Positions 6,096 through 6,993 of a stretch of 6,993 bases of DNA are shown piece after piece. The stretch is taken from contig CAYFSO010000131.1 of assembly GCA_964345775.1 (NCBI GenBank), positions 1-6,993 of the forward strand. Reading direction: 5' to 3'. Every line of letters begins with the position of its first letter. Within the stretch, counting starts at the first letter, position 1. Under the pieces are notes generated by a model, which did no database searches, had not been told where the DNA came from, and saw nothing but the letters and a program-made list of their open reading frames with translations. This DNA comes from M55B154 sp964345775. Lineage in GTDB: Bacteria; Spirochaetota; UBA4802; UB4802. The position numbers and the translations under genes are program-made.

Positions 6096-6122
6096 CCGCG
6101 GAGTCGCAAAGTACACCAGCGG
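6096..6122 (+). other. Small GC-rich stem-loop in the alr leader
   Basis: CCGCGG (6096-6101) can pair with CCAGCGG (6116-6122) with one bulged A, enclosing a 14-nt loop that includes CGCAAAG. It stands out from the AT-rich surroundings and ends about 10 nt before the AGGA of alr (6133-6136). There is no U tract after it, so it is not a terminator. Its function is unknown. Confidence 0.3.
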
Positions 6123-6143
6123 GGATAATTTCAGGATAAAAAA

Positions 6144-6993
6144 ATGGTATTTACGCACGAAGCATACATGAACAGGCCCACCAGGGCGGAAGTTTCCATT
6201 GCAAACCTGCGGAATAATTTTGAGATCGTCAGGTCACTTGTTGACCATGACGTAAAGATAATGGCCATGGTAAAGGCCAATGCCTACGGGCACGGTATAG
6301 TGCGGGTGAGCGAAGAACTTCTAAAGGCCGGTGCCCATTATATCGGCGTTGCATACCTTGAAGAGGCGGTTTTCCTGCGTGAGAACGGTATTACCGCCCC
6401 CGTACTGGTGCTGGGTGCCATAAACACCGAGCAGGTGGCCGACTTCATCAATTTCGATATCGAGATCACCAGTTCATCAATTGACAAATCACGGGCCATT
6501 TCCCAGATGGCAAAGGCCATGGGAAAAACCGCCAGGGTGCACCTGAAGATCGATACCGGCATGGAACGCATCGGCGTGCACTGGTACAACGCGCAGCGTT
6601 TCATAAATGAGACCCTTGCCATGGAGAATATTGAAGTGCGTGGCATCTTCTCCCACCTGGCAAAGGCGGAGGACGACCGGCAATTCACTCAAACCCAGGT
6701 CTCCCGGTTCGAAGAGATCGTCAACAGCATGGAGAAGGACGGGGCACGGCCGCCACTGGTGCACCTGGCCAACTCGGCCGGCATTATCAATTTCAAGTCC
6801 TCCCATTTTAACATGGTGCGTCCAGGCATTATGCTCTATGGCTACAACCCCAACGGCTACCTGCCGGACGTAAACTTCGATGGAAAAACCCTTGAACCGG
6901 TAATGTCATTAAAAACCAGGGTATCATATTTCAAGGTTGTCCCGCCGGGTACCGGCATCAGCTACGGCCACTCCTACGTGACCGACCGCCAGA
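6144..6993 (+). CDS. alr: Alanine racemase, 3' end beyond window
   Basis: PLP enzyme of the cytosol that converts L-alanine to D-alanine for peptidoglycan precursors. The first 283 residues are present; the family is usually about 360-380, so the end of the C-terminal beta domain is missing. Seen: RPTRAEVSIANLRNNF near the N-terminus, the PLP-lysine motif MVKANAYGHG (Lys44), KIDTGMERIG in the barrel, the GIFSHLAKAED segment, HLANSAG, and RPGIMLYG. GISYGHSY near the edge contains Tyr274, which matches the conserved Tyr of the xYG motif that acts as the second catalytic base in trans in the dimer. The AGGA at 6133-6136 is 7 nt before ATG 6144; the internal ATG at 6168 is a more typical family N-terminus but lacks a ribosome site. 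Divergent from pcnB. Confidence 0.96.
   Translation, partial: MVFTHEAYMNRPTRAEVSIANLRNNFEIVRSLVDHDVKIMAMVKANAYGHGIVRVSEELLKAGAHYIGVAYLEEAVFLRENGITAPVLVLGAINTEQVADFINFDIEITSSSIDKSRAISQMAKAMGKTARVHLKIDTGMERIGVHWYNAQRFINETLAMENIEVRGIFSHLAKAEDDRQFTQTQVSRFEEIVNSMEKDGARPPLVHLANSAGIINFKSSHFNMVRPGIMLYGYNPNGYLPDVNFDGKTLEPVMSLKTRVSYFKVVPPGTGISYGHSYVTDRQ

Noticed and set aside
1..6993. tRNA, rRNA, CRISPR array, insertion sequence or phage attachment site
   Set aside because: No cloverleaf, spaced direct-repeat array, transposase or terminal inverted repeats were seen on reading both strands.

Overview
This window reads as a draft bacterial contig or metagenome scaffold with moderate GC. It holds six protein genes and one run of exactly 100 Ns (4469-4568). 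Gene types (a poly(A) polymerase I-like PcnB, a small J protein ending DPYWG, a stand-alone NifX-type protein, an acyl-activating/AOS fusion) and clean Shine-Dalgarno and sigma70-like signals fit a Gram-negative, probably anaerobic lineage such as Spirochaetota or a deltaproteobacterial-type group. That placement is an inference and is weak.

Layout: 1-2463 (minus) is an open frame of 821 codons running off the left edge. It encodes an AMP-forming acyl ligase, an acyl carrier protein and the start of a PLP-dependent alpha-oxoamine synthase in one chain. Its 207-nt upstream region holds a good promoter (TTGACA, 18 nt, TATTAT) followed by an intrinsic-terminator hairpin, so the terminator lies inside this gene's own predicted leader as well as downstream of folD. 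2671-4338 (minus) is a compact three-gene group transcribed toward lower coordinates: a NifX/NifB-type cofactor-binding protein, a small J-domain protein and folD. Upstream of it are a TATAAT box, a Fur-box-like palindrome over the -35 region and a second perfect palindrome over the predicted start of transcription. After the 100-N gap, pcnB (minus, GTG start) diverges from alanine racemase alr (plus, cut by the right edge) across a 219-nt intergenic region.

How the genes may work together: folD supplies one-carbon folates, alr D-alanine for peptidoglycan, and pcnB 3' adenylation of RNA. These are housekeeping functions. The unusual locus is the ligase-ACP-AOS fusion. The domain order predicts that a carboxylic acid is adenylated, loaded onto the fused carrier protein, and condensed with an amino acid with loss of CO2 to give an alpha-aminoketone. 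This is the chemistry of serine palmitoyltransferase and of pigment or natural-product AOS enzymes, here in one polypeptide. Its substrate cannot be read from the window. Adjacency of pcnB/alr to the other genes depends on the scaffold join across the Ns.
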